Source: CAVUAA01 sp963739345 (GTDB taxonomy: Bacteria > Chlamydiota > Chlamydiia > Chlamydiales > JAFEGQ01). From it: 64,000 nucleotides of DNA. The position numbers were made by a program, and so were the translations under genes. Shown here in pieces: positions 15,724 through 25,055 of this stretch; the first letter of the stretch is position 1; each line of letters starts with the position of its first letter. The notes beneath the pieces were generated by a model. The model did not search any database. It saw only the letters and a program-made list of their open reading frames with translations, and was not told the DNA's origin. The DNA lies in assembly GCA_963739345.1 (NCBI GenBank), contig CAVUAA010000001.1, positions 558,001 to 622,000 of the forward strand, written 5' to 3'.

Positions 15724-17366
15724 CGGCCGTTCTGGTCGTCGCTCCACTGGCAGCCGATCCAGGGCACATTCTCTACCTCGCACGCGCGGGACGGGTGGCA
15801 GAGGCGGTGCGCGGCTACCGGGAACACGTGGCCGAGCGCGGCGGACACGACTTTGAGGTGTTGCATGGGTTAGGCGTTGTCCTCCTCACAAGCGTACAGG
15901 CGAATGGTGAGCCCGAAGAGCAGCTGCTGGCCGCCTTTGGCGCCGGTATCGCTGCAGACACCCGCCTTCTGCCGGTGCTGCAAGGGGCGCTGGCCAGCAA
16001 ACATCCTCAGGTGCAGGTAGCGGCGGTCAACCTGCTCGCCCAGCTCGAGGATGACCGGGCCGATGTGATGCTCCTCCGTGCCATGAGCTCTCCCTATCCG
16101 ATGACCCGTCTTGAAGCAGGTCTGCACCTGGCCCACAGAAGGCACCCGGAGGTGATCAACCAGCTCGAAGCGTTCATGATCAAAGTACATCCGATGGCCC
16201 GCCCCCTCTTCCCCCAGCTCTTCGTTATTGTAAGCACCCCTGAGTCAGACCGGGTGCTCGCCCGTTTCCTCGCCCATCCAAGCGATGCGATGCGACGGGC
16301 CGCGGTGCTCGCCGTCGCCCGCGCTGGCCGGGACGACTTCCTCCCTGAAATCCGCCGCCTCAGCCACCAAATTGAGCCGCTCCAACAGGAGGCGTGCGCC
16401 TATGCTCTGGGCCTCCTTCAAGACTCCGAATCGATCCCGCAACTCGAACGGCTCACCCAATCCACCTCCGAGACGGTGCGCGTCGCGGCCTTCCAGGCGC
16501 TCTACCAGCTGGGTGATGAGAGCGCAGGCCACAAGCTCCAGCAACTCGCCAGCTCGGGCGACCCCTACGCCATCTCCGCTCTCGCCGACATCGAGGGAAG
16601 CGAAGAGATCCTCGTCCATCTTCTCGCCTCCAACGACCTCACCACCCGCATCAACGCCGCCACCTCCCTCCTTGTCCTCCAGGATGGCCGCTGCCTCAAC
16701 GTCCTCCAAGAGATTCTCGTCCGCGACGCCCGCGACCTTGGCTTTGGCATGCAGCCCTCTGTCGCCGGCGCCCTCGCCTCCCTCCGCGCCCTTCCCTGCG
16801 CCACCTCCAAAGTGAAGACCTACCCCGCCCTCCCCGAGGTCTCCATGCGTCTGCGTGAGGCAATCCTTGCAGAAGCTGCCAACCTCCCCGAGCGGGACTT
16901 CCTCAGCCTCGCCGAAACCCTCTTCGCCGGCCAACAGACCGACCTCATCCCCACCCTTGTCGCCATCCTTGAGAACATGCAATCGCCCGCCGCCGTCGAA
17001 CTTCTGCAGCGCGAAAGCCAGCACATGGGCGCTCCCCTCATTCGCGCCTACTGCAACCTCGCCCTCTTCCGCTCTCACATTGATGGCCCCTATGGCGAAA
17101 ACCTCCACGCCTGGATCCGCCAGCAGTGGCAAACTGAGCTGATCCGCCTCCGCCCCGTCCTCTCCTACGCCGAGCGCCCCACCACCGACACCGCAGCCCA
17201 CCGGCTCACCCCCGAAGAGACCTCCCGTCTCCTTATCGAGGCGGTCGAGGCCTTTGCCCAGCAGCAAGATGCTGAGGCGGTCGACATCCTCCTCGAGACA
17301 CTCGAGAACGGCAACCCCCAAAATGCCTGCCCCATTGCCGGCCTCCTCATCCGCATCACTCAATAA
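15699..17366 (+). CDS. Exported HEAT-repeat protein
   Basis: A 555-residue exported protein. The signal peptide (MGLFTRIIAAVLVVAPLAADP) is followed by a short helical region, then about ten HEAT-like helical pairs from residue ~85 on, with recurring patterns such as HPQVQVAAVNLLAQL, SDAMRRAAVLAVARAG and SETVRVAAFQALYQLG. Such repeats form a curved scaffold for protein binding. AGGAG (15687-15691) lies seven bases before the ATG. It overlaps the maf end by 25 bases. The partner is unknown, and export suggests a periplasmic scaffold. Confidence 0.8.
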   Translation: MGLFTRIIAAVLVVAPLAADPGHILYLARAGRVAEAVRGYREHVAERGGHDFEVLHGLGVVLLTSVQANGEPEEQLLAAFGAGIAADTRLLPVLQGALASKHPQVQVAAVNLLAQLEDDRADVMLLRAMSSPYPMTRLEAGLHLAHRRHPEVINQLEAFMIKVHPMARPLFPQLFVIVSTPESDRVLARFLAHPSDAMRRAAVLAVARAGRDDFLPEIRRLSHQIEPLQQEACAYALGLLQDSESIPQLERLTQSTSETVRVAAFQALYQLGDESAGHKLQQLASSGDPYAISALADIEGSEEILVHLLASNDLTTRINAATSLLVLQDGRCLNVLQEILVRDARDLGFGMQPSVAGALASLRALPCATSKVKTYPALPEVSMRLREAILAEAANLPERDFLSLAETLFAGQQTDLIPTLVAILENMQSPAAVELLQRESQHMGAPLIRAYCNLALFRSHIDGPYGENLHAWIRQQWQTELIRLRPVLSYAERPTTDTAAHRLTPEETSRLLIEAVEAFAQQQDAEAVDILLETLENGNPQNACPIAGLLIRITQ

Positions 17367-17374
17367 TTGAAGTA

Positions 17375-17403
17375 TTGCGATAGTCATCCTAGTTGGGTAA
17401 ACT
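17375..17403 (+). promoter_or_regulatory. Predicted promoter, TTGCGA-N17-TAAACT
   Basis: A -35-like TTGCGA (17375-17380) and -10-like TAAACT (17398-17403) are 17 bases apart. Transcription would start at about 17410, leaving nearly no leader before the ATG at 17413. No ribosome site is present. Confidence 0.4.
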
Positions 17404-17412
17404 AATCGCCCA

Positions 17413-19974
17413 ATGGAAGAGATTAAACCAAAAAAATCAGCAATCACCCTCGCCTACTACATGCTACAAAGCAAATTAATCGAAAATTTTCAAAAAGTTA
17501 TTGATGATCCCAAGTGTGCAACGCACATGGAGCTTCATGGTGTCAAAATCAAGACAGCATTTGGTAACGCCCTCTCCTGGTTCTATTTTGTAAAAAATAT
17601 TGCCTACAACGAGATGCCGCTACCCATCCAATTTACCAAGCGGGAACCCGCTCATTTAGAGATCCAGAAGGGCAATGACACTCTCATGCAAGCTGGCTGC
17701 ACTGTACTGCAAGGGATCACTCCACCAAGGAAGACCCAAACGTTCGCCACCCTCGTCAGCGCCCTGGACAAGATCAATGCACTAGCCCTTCAGCGACTTC
17801 CCCACATCCAATTGCTGAGCAGGCCTACAGGGGAAAGTGTTGACATCGCAGAACATCTCGAAGCGCAGCGCGACAGACTAAAAGTCGCGATCCAGATGCT
17901 CGAGAGAGACCTAGAGCGGCTCCCCTCCTTTCAGTGTGCTGCAAAATGGAAAATACCTTGGAAAGTCGAGAATGGAAAAATCGTCACCGCGCTCAAAAAG
18001 GCCCTTGAACGACTAGAGGGGCTGATTAAGCAGGACCCGTCTGCAAAAGAGCAGCTCCTCTGTTTTTCGCTCACGGTTTCCACGGAAACATGGAACGTAG
18101 TCATCGACAGCAGCCGTTCGCTGACTGACAGCGTCGAGGTGACGGCTAAGGAGATCCAAAACGAAAACCGGAAGAAAATCCTTAAACGATTGGCAACCCT
18201 CCATCACCAGATTGCCAGTTCCACCGTTTATGATCTGTCACATACCATCACCTACCTCCTCTCACTCGCTGTTACCCAAGGTCGCACTACCCACGAAGTC
18301 CAAAAAATCTGCCAGCCACTTCAACATGAGTTGAAGCAGCTCCACTATCTAAACTGGGAGGATCAGCCCGAGACCGAAGAGTTCATTTGTGCCGTTGACA
18401 AAGGCTACTTAGAATTGGTCAGCTCCCTCACGGTTCTCGACATCGACAGAGTCACTCCACTTGAGCTCAGTGCCCCAGCCCGCCTCGTCTTCCTACTCGA
18501 CGAAGCGATCACCGATGCAACCGATAGGGCCGAACAGCTCAAAGAGGTGCTAAAGAAAACTGTGAAAGTCTTCCTCGAAAAACCAAAGGGAGGGACCATT
18601 CTTCGGCCCACCCCTAAATGGCGTCTTCGCGGCAATCTCATTAGCGAAAACCAGAACGCACTCACCAAACTCCTCTCCAGCGCCGTCACTCCCCACTACT
18701 ACCAGCTGCACGACAACTTCTTGCGGGCCTACAACGATTTATGCCAAGACCCGCAAGCTGTGGGTCTCTGCAAGGCGCATTTCAAAGAGATCCAAATGGC
18801 GTTTCCTGCCCTGCTGGCGTTTTTCTACTACGTGCGTGAAGCGGCCTACTATCAGGCGCCAGGCTCGGCCAAGCTCGACCCGGAAAAACAGGCTGATCTC
18901 TCTTTACCGAAAATGGCAAAACCGAGCTTTCCCGTAGCCATGAAGTGCCTCGCCGATGTAGAGAACAAGTGGAAAGGAGAGCTGCCGGCCAGTTTCAATC
19001 GCTTTTGCAAAATTGCCAATCAGGTAGCCCGCTTGGCGCTCGCAGAGACCGAAGATCAGAAAGTAATCGGCCGCCCTTCGGGCAAGTCAACGAATGCCCG
19101 ACAACATGTCGCACTCCTTTCTAATCGACTCGGTACAACGCTGGAGATACTCAAAAACCGCATTGAAAAGCTCCCCTGTTTTATCAGTCGGCTCCGCTGG
19201 TTAGCCCCCGAGAAGCTCCAAGCCTTTGACCTCCTTTGGGAAAAAGAAAGTGGCGCGATCATTGGTCTTGTGAAGGAGATGAGTGAGGGTTTGGACACCG
19301 CACTCAATATCGAAGGCTCGTACTTTATGACAGCGCTGCTCGCTTCCGCCAATGAGGCGGTTTGGCGCAACATGCCGAGCATAAAAAACGCGCTTCGGAA
19401 CGTATCCGCGCGGATCGCCAAGGCTGTTGCCGAGGCCAAGGCCGACAAAAAAAGATGCGATTATGCCCAGAAAGCTAACGACTTAATGCTCGTCTACGGC
19501 CACCTGGTTAACACACTAGTTCACGACCTCGAGCACCACATCGCCTATCTGGTTCCCCTCTTAATGACCGAAGGGTGGGACTCCGACGCAGTCAAGAAGT
19601 GTGCAAGGCCGACCGTGGAGGCGCTAGAGACGTTTTGTAATGTCGAGTGGAAGCTAAAAAAAGAGGACACCTCCCCAATGGCCAACGAAGTTCGGCGAGC
19701 CATCCGGGTAATCAAGGGTGCACGTGCGGAGATGGAGCGACTGCTCAATAAGATTGAGAATGGAGACACCTCGCCCCTCACCCTCAGCGGCCCCCTTCGG
19801 CTGGCGATGGCTGTCAACAATGCGGTGGTTGGAATTTCGGCCCAGGCGATCCGTATCGGGAGCTGTACTCAGCTATTCGCACGGCTGCGACTTGAGCTTC
19901 TCCGCCTGGAGAGCAGCTTTGAAAAAGCGATGGCAACCTATAGCAGCGAGTCAAAATCTAAGATCGAAAAGTAG
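17413..19974 (+). CDS. Two-repeat helical protein of unknown function
   Basis: An 853-residue, mostly helical protein without signal peptide or clear membrane helix. It consists of two diverged copies of a ~420-residue unit: FGNALSWFYFVKNIAYNEMP matches FPALLAFFYYVREAAYYQAP, LSRPTGES matches IGRPSGKS, LERLPSF matches IEKLPCF, VYDLSHTITYLLSL matches VHDLEHHIAYLVPL, and TPLELSAPARL matches SPLTLSGPLRL. The gene begins ATGGAAGAGAT, a word shared with three other unknown genes here. It has its own likely promoter and no ribosome site. I do not recognise a family; a secreted effector is one possibility. Its end overlaps the opposite gene by 24 bases. Confidence 0.75.
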   Translation: MEEIKPKKSAITLAYYMLQSKLIENFQKVIDDPKCATHMELHGVKIKTAFGNALSWFYFVKNIAYNEMPLPIQFTKREPAHLEIQKGNDTLMQAGCTVLQGITPPRKTQTFATLVSALDKINALALQRLPHIQLLSRPTGESVDIAEHLEAQRDRLKVAIQMLERDLERLPSFQCAAKWKIPWKVENGKIVTALKKALERLEGLIKQDPSAKEQLLCFSLTVSTETWNVVIDSSRSLTDSVEVTAKEIQNENRKKILKRLATLHHQIASSTVYDLSHTITYLLSLAVTQGRTTHEVQKICQPLQHELKQLHYLNWEDQPETEEFICAVDKGYLELVSSLTVLDIDRVTPLELSAPARLVFLLDEAITDATDRAEQLKEVLKKTVKVFLEKPKGGTILRPTPKWRLRGNLISENQNALTKLLSSAVTPHYYQLHDNFLRAYNDLCQDPQAVGLCKAHFKEIQMAFPALLAFFYYVREAAYYQAPGSAKLDPEKQADLSLPKMAKPSFPVAMKCLADVENKWKGELPASFNRFCKIANQVARLALAETEDQKVIGRPSGKSTNARQHVALLSNRLGTTLEILKNRIEKLPCFISRLRWLAPEKLQAFDLLWEKESGAIIGLVKEMSEGLDTALNIEGSYFMTALLASANEAVWRNMPSIKNALRNVSARIAKAVAEAKADKKRCDYAQKANDLMLVYGHLVNTLVHDLEHHIAYLVPLLMTEGWDSDAVKKCARPTVEALETFCNVEWKLKKEDTSPMANEVRRAIRVIKGARAEMERLLNKIENGDTSPLTLSGPLRLAMAVNNAVVGISAQAIRIGSCTQLFARLRLELLRLESSFEKAMATYSSESKSKIEK

Positions 19975-20727
19975 GCGGGCTCCGTAGAACTGATACTGAG
20001 TGTCGACGAAGTCGAAGGGGAAACCCTCCCGGCCACCAAAGCGACGGTAACGGTAGAACGGGATAAGGGAGAGGGAGACGCGGTGACCATTGAGGCAGCC
20101 GTGACGGGTAAACATGAGATCAATCCAGTACTGCACCTTCTTCCCACAATACTGTGTCTGATCTGGAAAGCTAGGATCGTTGCTAATGTCACAACGGACA
20201 TTGGTGGGAAATCCAGCTTTGAATGCGACCTGCGTGCTGAAGATGGGTGAGATCCAGCCGCCAACTGCAAAGCCAGCCGCCACATACTCATAGTTGATGC
20301 AGAATCGGACCGGAAGAAAGACGGGGGGAAAGAAGCGGTTGGTCTGTGTGATGTAGCCAACCCCAACAAAGGGGATAAAAAAGGGGCGGTAGCGAGAGCA
20401 GAGCTCGATCACGTAGCCCACACGCCCCTCCACATCGCCCACCTCGAAATTGGAGTTAAGCGGCTGCCCGTCCGCCGCGTGCCCCTTAAGTCGTCCGTGG
20501 CCGTAGTGACCATCAATCCCCCAGTAAGTCCGCCACGGCTTCGCTCGATCATAGGTAATGCGAAACCCGTAGATCAGTCCATTCTGGTGACTCCCCCCCT
20601 CCTTGTTCCGCTCCGCAAAGTAGACTTCGGGACCCACGCCAAGGCGATGGGGTCTGGTGCACGTCGGAGCGACGTAGGCGACCAGTTGGCCGCAGAGAAT
20701 AAGAGCGATCAGAACGTAATGTTTCAC
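19951..20727 (-). CDS. Predicted outer-membrane beta-barrel protein
   Basis: About 258 residues: an N-terminal hydrophobic signal (KHYVLIALILCGQLVAYVAP), then alternating aromatic strands such as RPFFIPFVGVGYI and YVAAGFAVGGWI, and a C-terminal strand ending in LLFDLRF with terminal Phe, as expected for an outer-membrane barrel. Eight cysteines in the mature part could form disulfides, which is common in chlamydial envelope proteins. The GTG at 20727 sits right at the signal peptide; a TTG at 20799 would add 24 residues and lacks a ribosome site. Role unknown. Confidence 0.65.
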   Translation of the reverse strand: MKHYVLIALILCGQLVAYVAPTCTRPHRLGVGPEVYFAERNKEGGSHQNGLIYGFRITYDRAKPWRTYWGIDGHYGHGRLKGHAADGQPLNSNFEVGDVEGRVGYVIELCSRYRPFFIPFVGVGYITQTNRFFPPVFLPVRFCINYEYVAAGFAVGGWISPIFSTQVAFKAGFPTNVRCDISNDPSFPDQTQYCGKKVQYWIDLMFTRHGCLNGHRVSLSLIPFYRYRRFGGREGFPFDFVDTQYQFYGARLLFDLRF

Positions 20728-20815
20728 CCGCCAGGTTGTACCATGACTCGAAAATGATTGCAGCCAACCAATCGATTTGTTTATGTTTTCTTTACCCAAC
20801 CATGGGAGGTCTCCG

Positions 20816-21331
20816 ATGAAAAAGCTCGTGTTGATTTTGATCTGCCTGACGGCAATGTTGAGTGCGGATCCGCATCCAGATGCGCGCCCCTACTTTCGGG
20901 AGGTGACTCCTGCAGAGTGGCATGTGATGCACACCGTGGTCACCACCACCTCCGATACTAACGTCTTGGCACTGTGGGGAAAGGCGGACTTCCTAGAACG
21001 TGAGGGCAATCGGGTCGATCACGTCCATCCCCTCCGCTTTCTCCTCACTCTATTCACAAGTGAAGAGCTGAAAGTTGCGACGCGCAACATCAAAAATGGG
21101 CAGCCCGGGGTCGTCTGGAAAAGATTCAGCTCTCGCTTTGGCGAGAGCCTCGACCGCGCCCGCGCCCGTGACAATCTCTCGGATGAGGTAATTGCACACT
21201 TTGCCAACACCTTAGAGCTGGAAGTCGACACGGTGCATGCGTTGATCAACGCCAACCAGTGGGAGAGCTTGATGAATCTGCTGGCAACGGAAGTGCCTCG
21301 CAAAGGCGACTTCCGCCGCTACGATCTGTAA
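20816..21331 (+). CDS. Small exported protein of unknown function
   Basis: A 171-residue protein with signal peptide (MKKLVLILICLTAMLSADP). GGGAGGT (20804-20810) six bases upstream fixes the ATG. The mature part is helical, with HPLRFLLTLFTSEELKVATRNIK and a C-terminal helix NANQWESLMNLLATEVP. It is divergent from the beta-barrel gene and followed by tRNA-Leu on the other strand. No family recognised. Confidence 0.7.
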   Translation: MKKLVLILICLTAMLSADPHPDARPYFREVTPAEWHVMHTVVTTTSDTNVLALWGKADFLEREGNRVDHVHPLRFLLTLFTSEELKVATRNIKNGQPGVVWKRFSSRFGESLDRARARDNLSDEVIAHFANTLELEVDTVHALINANQWESLMNLLATEVPRKGDFRRYDL

Positions 21332-21350
21332 CTCGGTGCTTGTGCAATGA

Positions 21351-21432
21351 TGCCCAGGATAGGACTCGAACCTACACGCCTTACGGCACCAGATCCTAAA
21401 TCTGGCGTGTCTACCAATTCCACCACCTAGGC
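21351..21432 (-). tRNA. tRNA-Leu (anticodon UAG)
   Basis: An 82-base gene read from 21432 to 21351. The acceptor stem GCCTAGG pairs with CCTGGGC, discriminator A. D-loop region GGTAGACACG, anticodon stem-loop CCAGA-TTTAGGA-TCTGG with anticodon TAG, a long class II variable arm, and T-loop GGTTCGAGTCC. CCA is not encoded. It lies alone between two protein genes. Confidence 0.95.
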
Positions 21433-21480
21433 AGGCGATGATAAGAGTATAGCACTCTTCCCACTTTGCGTCAATCCGGA

Positions 21481-21593
21481 GACCCTGATTATTACCTTAG
21501 TCTTTCACTAGAAAGTCTGGAGCTAAGGAGCGAGGCGGAGTAGATTGCCAAAATCAGGCGTCATAGGGGAAGAATAAGGTGGCAATCAGGGTC
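21481..21593. repeat. Imperfect inverted repeat
   Basis: The arm at 21481-21499 (GACCCTGATTATTACCTTA) pairs with 21575-21593 (TAAGGTGGCAATCAGGGTC) in 15 of 19 positions. A second overlapping stem pairs ATAGGGGAA (21563-21571) with TTCCCCTAT (21598-21606). It lies between tRNA-Leu and the M16 peptidase gene. No gene is seen in the 208 bases between them. Confidence 0.5.
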
Positions 21594-21640
21594 AGATTTC
21601 CCCTATTGTGCTCTTCCTAAATCCTAGGAGCCTAAGCACC

Positions 21641-24343
21641 ATGTTCAAACACCTTCTTGTCCTCCTCCTCACCACCACGCCCCTATTTGCCGATCTGCTG
21701 ATCGACCCGGCTTACCGGATCGGTCAGTTGGAAAATGGGATCACCTACTATTTGCGCCATCACGACGGAGAAGACAGTGTGATGCTCCGCCTGGCTGTTC
21801 CGGTCGGCTCTGTACAAGAGGAGGAGGGCGAAGAGGGAATCGCTCACTGGATCGAGCACATCATGTTCCGCGGCACCCGTTCGTTTTCAAGAGGAGACAT
21901 CAACAAGTTTTCAAACGCCAATGCACGTACCAGCATGGATTCCACCGTCTACGAACTCGAGGCGAATGATGTAGAGCAGCTGGTGTGTGCCGTACAACTG
22001 ATGGCCGAGTGGGTCTCGTGTGCACAATTGCGTGACAGCGATATTGATGGTGAGCGGCAGATCGTCATCGAAGAGCGACGGTTGGGGTTGTGCGCAGGCC
22101 ACCGGCTAAGCGAGTGGGCCTTCGGCGAAGTACTGTCCGGCTCCAAATATGCTGAGCGTATGCCCATTGGCCTGCTTGAGACGCTAGAGAACGCAACACA
22201 CAAGACCGTGCGTCACTTCTATGAGAAGTGGTACACACGGGTACCCGTTGCCATCGTCGTGGTGGGTGACATCGATCTCGACGCAATGGAGACGCTGATT
22301 CAAGAGACTCTAGGCCGACTCGATCAGCGGATCGAACGCTCCGAAATCCCCACCTATCCCGTTCCCCCTTTTGAAGGGACCCGGTTTTTGGTGCGGACCG
22401 ACCCGGAGGTGGCTTCCACCACAGCGAGCCTTATCTTTCGCCAGAAGCCATCCACAGTCATCACCGAAACCGACTACCGCAACCAGTTGGTCGCCGTACT
22501 AGCACAGGCAATGCTGAGCGAACGGCTGACTGACTGCCAGGTGAGCCGGCACGAGCCTGTGCTTCCGCTCGAACTCGTTTGCATCCATGGTGACGCACGG
22601 GAGGGCGTCATTAGCGAGATTGTCCGTCTGCAGCGAGACGGCTTCACTCCAGGCGAACTCGAGCGTGCGGTCTGTAACTTGACCCGCTTCCTCACTCTTG
22701 CCGAGCGGGCTTCGGTGCGGGAGAGTAGCCGGACTCTGGCCGAAGAGGCGGTCGACCACTACCTACGCGCAGATCCCCTTCTCGCCATCGGATTCGAAGG
22801 GGCGATGGCCAGGTCCATCCTTTCCTCCATCACCCTCGACGAGGTGAATCAGCAGATCCGCCAGCTCGACCTCCACAACAACAACGTCGTGATGCTCACC
22901 GTTCCCGAAGGGGACCCCTCCACCCCAGAGACTGTGGAGGCGGCCTACCTCGCCGGTGCCCATGCGCAACTCGAGCCCTATGTTGAACCAGAAAGACTCG
23001 ACCGCCTTCTAGCGGACCCTCCCACCGCTGGCCAGATCGCTTGCTGCCGCACCGTCATTCACTTCGAAAACGGCCTCACCGTCCACCTCCTTCCCAACCC
23101 CCATGAGGAGAGGCTCGTCCTCTTCGACGGCGTTGCTCTGGGCGGCCTCTCGGACTTTGAACCCCATCAGCTCCCCACCGCCCGCCTCGTCGAACCCCTC
23201 CTTGAGCTATCGGGAATCGGCCATGCCTACAACACCTACACCCGCTCCATTTACGGAGGTGGCAGCACCGACCATCTCGAGACGATCTTCCAAATGATCC
23301 ACCACGCCTTCACTCAAAAGAGCACCACCCGAGAAGAGTTTGAGCGGGTGCGACGCCGCGCCATCATCGATGCGAAAGAGGCGCTACTCAGTCCGGAGAA
23401 GCGACTCCGGCAACAAGTGCGGGCGCTCAACCACTCCTCCCACCCCCACTTTGTTCCATCTACCGTCGAGCAGATAGAGCTAGCCGACTACTCACTCGCT
23501 GGTGCCATCGCCCGCAAGGATTTCTCCAATCCGGCTGAGTTCACTTTCGTTTTCGCAGGCGACTTCGATCTCGATCTCATCAAACAGCTGGCATCCACCT
23601 ACCTCGGGAGCATCCCTACTCAGGAGGAGCTTCGCGACACCGGCCGGCTCATTAATGCCCAGTTTCCCGCCGGTATCCACCGTCGAGCACTCTACTGCGG
23701 ACGGGAGGACAAAAGCGTTGTCCAACTCACCTTCCCCATCTCGCTCGACTCCCCCACCGCCGACCAGCTTGAAGTGACTCGCGCCGCCGCAGCCATCATC
23801 GGTAGCCGCGTCCACTTCTTTCTACGCGACGGGCTCGACGCCACCTATGATGTTGCGTGTCGAACTCAGTTCATCACCCCCGACTCAACCCGCGGACTCC
23901 TCTCCATCCGCTTCGCCTGCGACCCGCAAGATGCTAAAGTTCTTGCAAAGATGGCCGTCCGAGAGCTCCGCCTCCTGAAAGCACGTGGCCCGACAGATAA
24001 TGAGCTCACCCACCTCATTCGCCACCGTCGGGAGCGGACAGCGAACAATCTTAAAGACAACGCCTTTCTTGTTCACGAGGTGGTCCGTCACACTCTTCAC
24101 AACTGGAACCTAGAGGGGCTAGCCCACATCCCTGAACGAGTCAACGCCCTCGGCAAGCCCGCCGTGGCCGCACAAATCAGCGACATGCTCCCCCTCGACA
24201 ACTACACGTGCGTCATTCTTTTCCCAGCAGTTGCACAAAATTCTCCGGTCCGCTATCGTGTTGCTCCTCAAGGAGGTGACCATGGAAGTAACCGAAAAAA
24301 CCACGCCGCCGATCACCAATTGGTACGCCTCTGGCGTGGATAG
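21641..24343 (+). CDS. Exported M16-family zinc peptidase
   Basis: A 900-residue protein with signal peptide (MFKHLLVLLLTTTPLFADLL). The inverted zinc motif HxxEH is present in GIAHWIEHIMF near residue 73, with the distal Glu in ERQIVIEERRL. A second M16 (inactive-type) half follows, as in the pitrilysin/insulinase layout of four subdomains. It would degrade peptides in the periplasm. AGGAG (21626-21630) is ten bases upstream of the ATG. The last ~20 residues (after VAQNSPVRYR) run through the ribosome site and start of the next gene, a 62-base overlap, so the C-terminal tail may be a recent extension. Confidence 0.87.
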   Translation: MFKHLLVLLLTTTPLFADLLIDPAYRIGQLENGITYYLRHHDGEDSVMLRLAVPVGSVQEEEGEEGIAHWIEHIMFRGTRSFSRGDINKFSNANARTSMDSTVYELEANDVEQLVCAVQLMAEWVSCAQLRDSDIDGERQIVIEERRLGLCAGHRLSEWAFGEVLSGSKYAERMPIGLLETLENATHKTVRHFYEKWYTRVPVAIVVVGDIDLDAMETLIQETLGRLDQRIERSEIPTYPVPPFEGTRFLVRTDPEVASTTASLIFRQKPSTVITETDYRNQLVAVLAQAMLSERLTDCQVSRHEPVLPLELVCIHGDAREGVISEIVRLQRDGFTPGELERAVCNLTRFLTLAERASVRESSRTLAEEAVDHYLRADPLLAIGFEGAMARSILSSITLDEVNQQIRQLDLHNNNVVMLTVPEGDPSTPETVEAAYLAGAHAQLEPYVEPERLDRLLADPPTAGQIACCRTVIHFENGLTVHLLPNPHEERLVLFDGVALGGLSDFEPHQLPTARLVEPLLELSGIGHAYNTYTRSIYGGGSTDHLETIFQMIHHAFTQKSTTREEFERVRRRAIIDAKEALLSPEKRLRQQVRALNHSSHPHFVPSTVEQIELADYSLAGAIARKDFSNPAEFTFVFAGDFDLDLIKQLASTYLGSIPTQEELRDTGRLINAQFPAGIHRRALYCGREDKSVVQLTFPISLDSPTADQLEVTRAAAAIIGSRVHFFLRDGLDATYDVACRTQFITPDSTRGLLSIRFACDPQDAKVLAKMAVRELRLLKARGPTDNELTHLIRHRRERTANNLKDNAFLVHEVVRHTLHNWNLEGLAHIPERVNALGKPAVAAQISDMLPLDNYTCVILFPAVAQNSPVRYRVAPQGGDHGSNRKNHAADHQLVRLWRG

Positions 24344-25055
24344 TAAAACAAACACAGACGCCGATTCCCGAACGGCGCAGATTCCCCCACTTGACACCAT
24401 CGCTCCCACTCCGCTAAGCCTCGCCGGAAAAAGTAACGGACTAGTTGAGAGCGCACGAACCACCCTTGAGACAGCTAAGAACAACGACAGCCCACGGCAA
24501 GTGCTCGACGCTCATAAAAGTGCGCGCGGCGATCTGAAGCGAGCTGTCAATCTCACCGAAGCAGCCAAATCAGACGACGCCTTCTCCCGAGTGATTGCAG
24601 CCAATATGGCGATGGCCGATTCGGTCAAGCAGGAGCTGGGCGAACTGTGCGACGAGATTGAGAAACGGCTGGGTACTGTGCGCGAACTGCAAATGGCTAA
24701 GCAGCTGATGCAGAAGTATGCTCAAGAGGGCGACGAGGTGATCAACCTCGACGAGGCCAAGACCCCAGAGCAAGAGAAAGATTTCGCCCTTCTCAAGCGG
24801 CTCTGGACCGTCTGTCAGAAAGAGGGAGTCCTCCTTCCCGACAGCTGGACCGCCATCAAGCGAGAAGAGCTCAAGCGGTACGCTGGCGCGCTCACCGACG
24901 CCATCTCCAATCTCCAAGACCAGCAGCGAAAAGAGACGCTCGAATACAAGCGGCTCTCCAACCGCGCCTCCGAGTATTGGGAACTGGTGATCGCCGCCGT
25001 CGTCAAGCAAAACCAGCTCATCATGAGCATTATCCGTGCAATGCGAGGTCAATAG
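24282..25055 (+). CDS. Helical protein, first gene of a possible type III-secreted cassette
   Basis: A 257-residue, highly charged helical protein with no signal peptide. A disordered Ser/Thr/Pro-rich N-terminus (about residues 1-50) resembles a type III secretion leader. Long amphipathic helices follow, including SVKQELGELCDEIEKRLGTVREL, and the C-terminal helix ends VIAAVVKQNQLIMSIIRAMRGQ. AAGGAGGTGACC lies directly before the ATG, one of the strongest ribosome sites here. The gene starts inside the M16 gene and its TAG overlaps the next GTG. Needle-tip or effector roles would fit, but I cannot show homology. Confidence 0.7.
   Translation: MEVTEKTTPPITNWYASGVDSKTNTDADSRTAQIPPLDTIAPTPLSLAGKSNGLVESARTTLETAKNNDSPRQVLDAHKSARGDLKRAVNLTEAAKSDDAFSRVIAANMAMADSVKQELGELCDEIEKRLGTVRELQMAKQLMQKYAQEGDEVINLDEAKTPEQEKDFALLKRLWTVCQKEGVLLPDSWTAIKREELKRYAGALTDAISNLQDQQRKETLEYKRLSNRASEYWELVIAAVVKQNQLIMSIIRAMRGQ

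Noticed and set aside
16245..17447. A 400-codon open frame on the minus strand opposite the HEAT-repeat gene
   Set aside because: It is Gly/Glu/Asp-rich, has no domain pattern and mirrors the codon use of the plus-strand gene, which has a signal peptide, ribosome site and regular repeats.
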